NCBI RefSeq assembly: GCF_002269505.1
Contig: NZ_NQKQ01000011.1
Span: 1-64,000, forward strand
Direction of reading: 5' to 3'
Length of the DNA stretch: 64,000 nt
Source: Pseudomonas fragi
Lineage (GTDB): Bacteria > Pseudomonadota > Gammaproteobacteria > Pseudomonadales > Pseudomonadaceae
The notes beneath the pieces were generated by a model. That model was not told the DNA's origin and did no database searches. It worked only from the letters and a program-made list of their open reading frames with translations. Of the stretch, positions 63,101 through 64,000 are shown piece after piece. The number at the start of each line of letters is the position of its first letter. The stretch's first letter is position 1. Made by a program: the position numbers and the translations under genes.

Positions 63101-64000
63101 CTCACCACCGGAACCGGTCGCCGCACCCGGGAACGGGGCAATGGCGGTCGGGTGGTTATGGGTCTCAACCTTCATCAGGATGTGCACTGGCTCCTGCACC
63201 GCACCGTACTGGCGGGTTTCAGGGTCCGGGAAGAAGCGCCCGGCAACACTGCCGACGATAACCGACGCGTTGTCCTTATAAGCAGACAGAACGCCTTCGC
63301 TGTGCATCACGTAGGTGTTCTTGATCATGCCAAACAGGCTTTTGTCCTGGCTTTGGCCGTCAATGTCCCAGCTGGCGTTGAAGATCTTGTGGCGGCAATG
63401 CTCGGAGTTGGCCTGGGCAAACATCATCAGTTCGATGTCGTGCGGGTTGCGACCCAGACCGTTGAAAGCATTGACCAGATAATCGATTTCGTCTTCGGCC
63501 AGGGCCAGGCCCAGCTCGACGTTGGCTTTTTCCAGCGCGGCGCGACCGCCACCCAGCACGTCAATCGCTGTCAGCGGCTTGGGTTCGGCGTGGCTGAACA
63601 AGCCGGCAGCCTGTTCAAGAGTGCCCAGCACGATTTGCGTCATGCGGTCATGCAATGCAGCAGCGATCAGTTCGGCATCGGCATCGCTGAACTGGCCAGC
63701 CACGTAGAACGCAATGCCGCGTTCCAGGCGCTGGATTTTAGCCAGGCCACAGTTACGGGCAATGTCGCTTGCCTTGCTTGACCAGGGAGAAATGGTGCCA
63801 AACCGCGGCAACACCAGGAACAGTCGGCCACTCGGCTCTTGGACCGGCACACTTGGGCCGTACTTCAGGAGACGAGCCAGTACCTGCTGTTCATCGCTGG
63901 TCAACTCACCGGTGGTATCGGCAAAGTGGGCGAATTCAGCATACAAACCCGTGACAGACGGAACCTTGAGGCTCAGTTGTGCAAGGAGTTTGCTGTGGCG
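60143..64000 (-). CDS. purL: phosphoribosylformylglycinamidine synthase (partial, 5' end outside)
   Basis: The large single-chain FGAM synthase, 1285 residues of about 1298 in this window; the first ~13 codons lie beyond 64000 (the frame is open to the edge, [15 protein letters not shown]...). It converts FGAR, glutamine and ATP to FGAM. The FGAM synthase part has [25 protein letters not shown] motif ([17 protein letters not shown]), and the C-terminal glutaminase has the catalytic Cys in GVCNGCQMM and a late His/Glu in AHGEGHAEF. No damage seen. Not a pseudogene; it is cut only by the window. Confidence 0.96.
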   Translation of the reverse strand, partial: RHSKLLAQLSLKVPSVTGLYAEFAHFADTTGELTSDEQQVLARLLKYGPSVPVQEPSGRLFLVLPRFGTISPWSSKASDIARNCGLAKIQRLERGIAFYVAGQFSDADAELIAAALHDRMTQIVLGTLEQAAGLFSHAEPKPLTAIDVLGGGRAALEKANVELGLALAEDEIDYLVNAFNGLGRNPHDIELMMFAQANSEHCRHKIFNASWDIDGQSQDKSLFGMIKNTYVMHSEGVLSAYKDNASVIVGSVAGRFFPDPETRQYGAVQEPVHILMKVETHNHPTAIAPFPGAATGSGGEIRDEGATGRGAKPKAGLTGFTVSNLQIPGFEQPWEVPYGKPERIVTALDIMIEGPLGGAAFNNEFGRPALTGYFRTFEQSITTPRGEEVRGYHKPIMLAGGMGNIRAEHVQKAEITVGSKLIVLGGPAMLIGLGGGAASSMATGASSADLDFASVQRENPEMERRCQEVIDRCWQLGDKNPISFIHDVGAGGLSNAFPELVNDGDRGGRFELRNIPNDEPGMAPHEIWSNESQERYVLAVGVEDFERFQAICERERCPFAVVGEATAEPQLTVTDSHFGNNPVDMPLEVLLGKAPRMHRSAVREEELGDDFDPAALSIGECVERVLHHPAVASKSFLITIGDRTITGLVARDQMVGPWQVPVADVAVTATSFDVYTGEAMAMGERTPLALLDAPASGRMAIGETLTNIAASRIGKISDIKLSANWMSAAGHPGEDARLYDTVKAVGMELCPELGITIPVGKDSMSMQTRWSEEGTDKTVTSPLSLVVTGFAPVLDIRQTLTPVLRMDKGLTDLILIDLGRGQNRMGASILAQTYGKLGKQAPDVDDAEDLKAFFAVIQGLNADGHLLAYHDRSDGGLLTSVMEMAFAGHCGLNLTLDCLADSASQLPAILFNEELGAVIQVRQDATADVLAQFSAAGLGECVDVIGQPLNNSEVTITFNGEKVFAGQRGELQRQWAETSFQIQRMRDNVDCAQQEFDVLLEEDNPGLTAQLSFDVNANISAPYIKKGIRPQVAVLREQGVNGQVEMAAAFDRAGFNAIDVHMSDILAGRVDLNEFKGLVACGGFSYGDVLGAGEGWAKSALFNARARDAFQSFFERTDSFSLGVCNGCQMMSNLSELIPGSELWPHFVRNRSEQFEARVAMVQVQESNSIFLQGMAGSRMPIAIAHGEGHAEFASEEAMLQADLSGSVALRFVDNHGKVTENYPANPNGSPRGITGLTSRDGRVTIMMPHPERVFRAVQNSWRPEEWNEDAPWLRMFRNARVWVD

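Noticed and set aside
1..64000. CRISPR arrays, tRNA or rRNA genes, prophage
   Set aside because: No regularly spaced repeats of CRISPR size, no cloverleaf with a TTCGA-type arm and no phage structural genes were seen on reading.

Overview
The window is a chromosomal segment of a Pseudomonas, most likely from the P. fluorescens lineage. Four things point there: a complete wspABCDEFR operon, the gene order lysS-prfB-wsp ... recJ ... thrC-hom-dsbC-xerD ... rplS-trmD-rimM-rpsP-ffh ... purT ... nagRABFE ... purL (which, from memory, follows the P. aeruginosa PAO1 order around PA3699-PA3763), several Pseudomonas-type palindromic intergenic repeats, and high-GC coding sequence. The species cannot be fixed from the sequence alone.

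Layout. 1-181: a short direct repeat resembling insertion-sequence end repeats, then a GC-rich palindromic repeat. 182-4120: a small membrane protein, a lipoprotein hydrolase, a MATCAP-like (QEGLA) metallopeptidase, a small lipoprotein and a TetR regulator. 4299-7007: lysS and prfB, the latter with its +1 programmed frameshift. 7359-13276: an AT-richer six-gene plus-strand operon (gamma-glutamyltranspeptidase-like protein, DHA2 efflux pump, GTP cyclohydrolase II paralogue, BKACE, SAM methyltransferase, divergent riboflavin synthase). It interrupts the usual prfB-wspR adjacency and is the best candidate for an undescribed system. 13441-21905: the Wsp surface-sensing chemosensory operon that makes c-di-GMP through WspR. 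22068-29561: AcpA-type phosphatase, DUF533 protein, Old Yellow Enzyme, recJ, yaeQ and a class III CoA-transferase. 29605-33228: a sensory patch with a TIGR02285 periplasmic protein, a stand-alone receiver and a BvgS-like sensor that ends after its PAS domain without a kinase. 33349-45214: core genes thrC, hom, dsbC, xerD, a Na+/H+ antiporter, a thioesterase, rplS-trmD-rimM-rpsP, ffh and ypjD. 45227-52362: a CorC/HlyC protein lacking its membrane domain, an MHS transporter, purT, a VUT transporter, DUF1289, gamma-carbonic anhydrase, two Nudix hydrolases and an L,D-transpeptidase. 52635-59788: the N-acetylglucosamine PTS operon nagR-nagA-nagB(II)-nagF-nagE with an inverted-repeat operator set. 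59827-64000: a small YqfO-type protein and purL, whose first codons lie beyond the right edge.

How the parts work together. The six-gene cluster has chained overlapping starts, so its products are probably made together. GTP would be opened by the cyclohydrolase to a pyrimidine; a methyltransferase, a beta-keto-acid cleavage enzyme and an altered riboflavin synthase could then shape a pteridine, lumazine or flavin-like product; the GGT-like protein could trim a gamma-glutamyl group and the DHA2 pump could export the product. Only the family assignments are supported by sequence; the pathway is inference. The nag operon imports and phosphorylates GlcNAc (NagE, NagF), deacetylates it (NagA) and deaminates it to fructose-6-phosphate (NagB-II), with NagR as the probable GlcNAc-6-P-sensing repressor.

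No tRNA, rRNA, CRISPR array, intact insertion sequence or prophage was recognised. The only gene-free stretch over 300 bp is 7008-7358.
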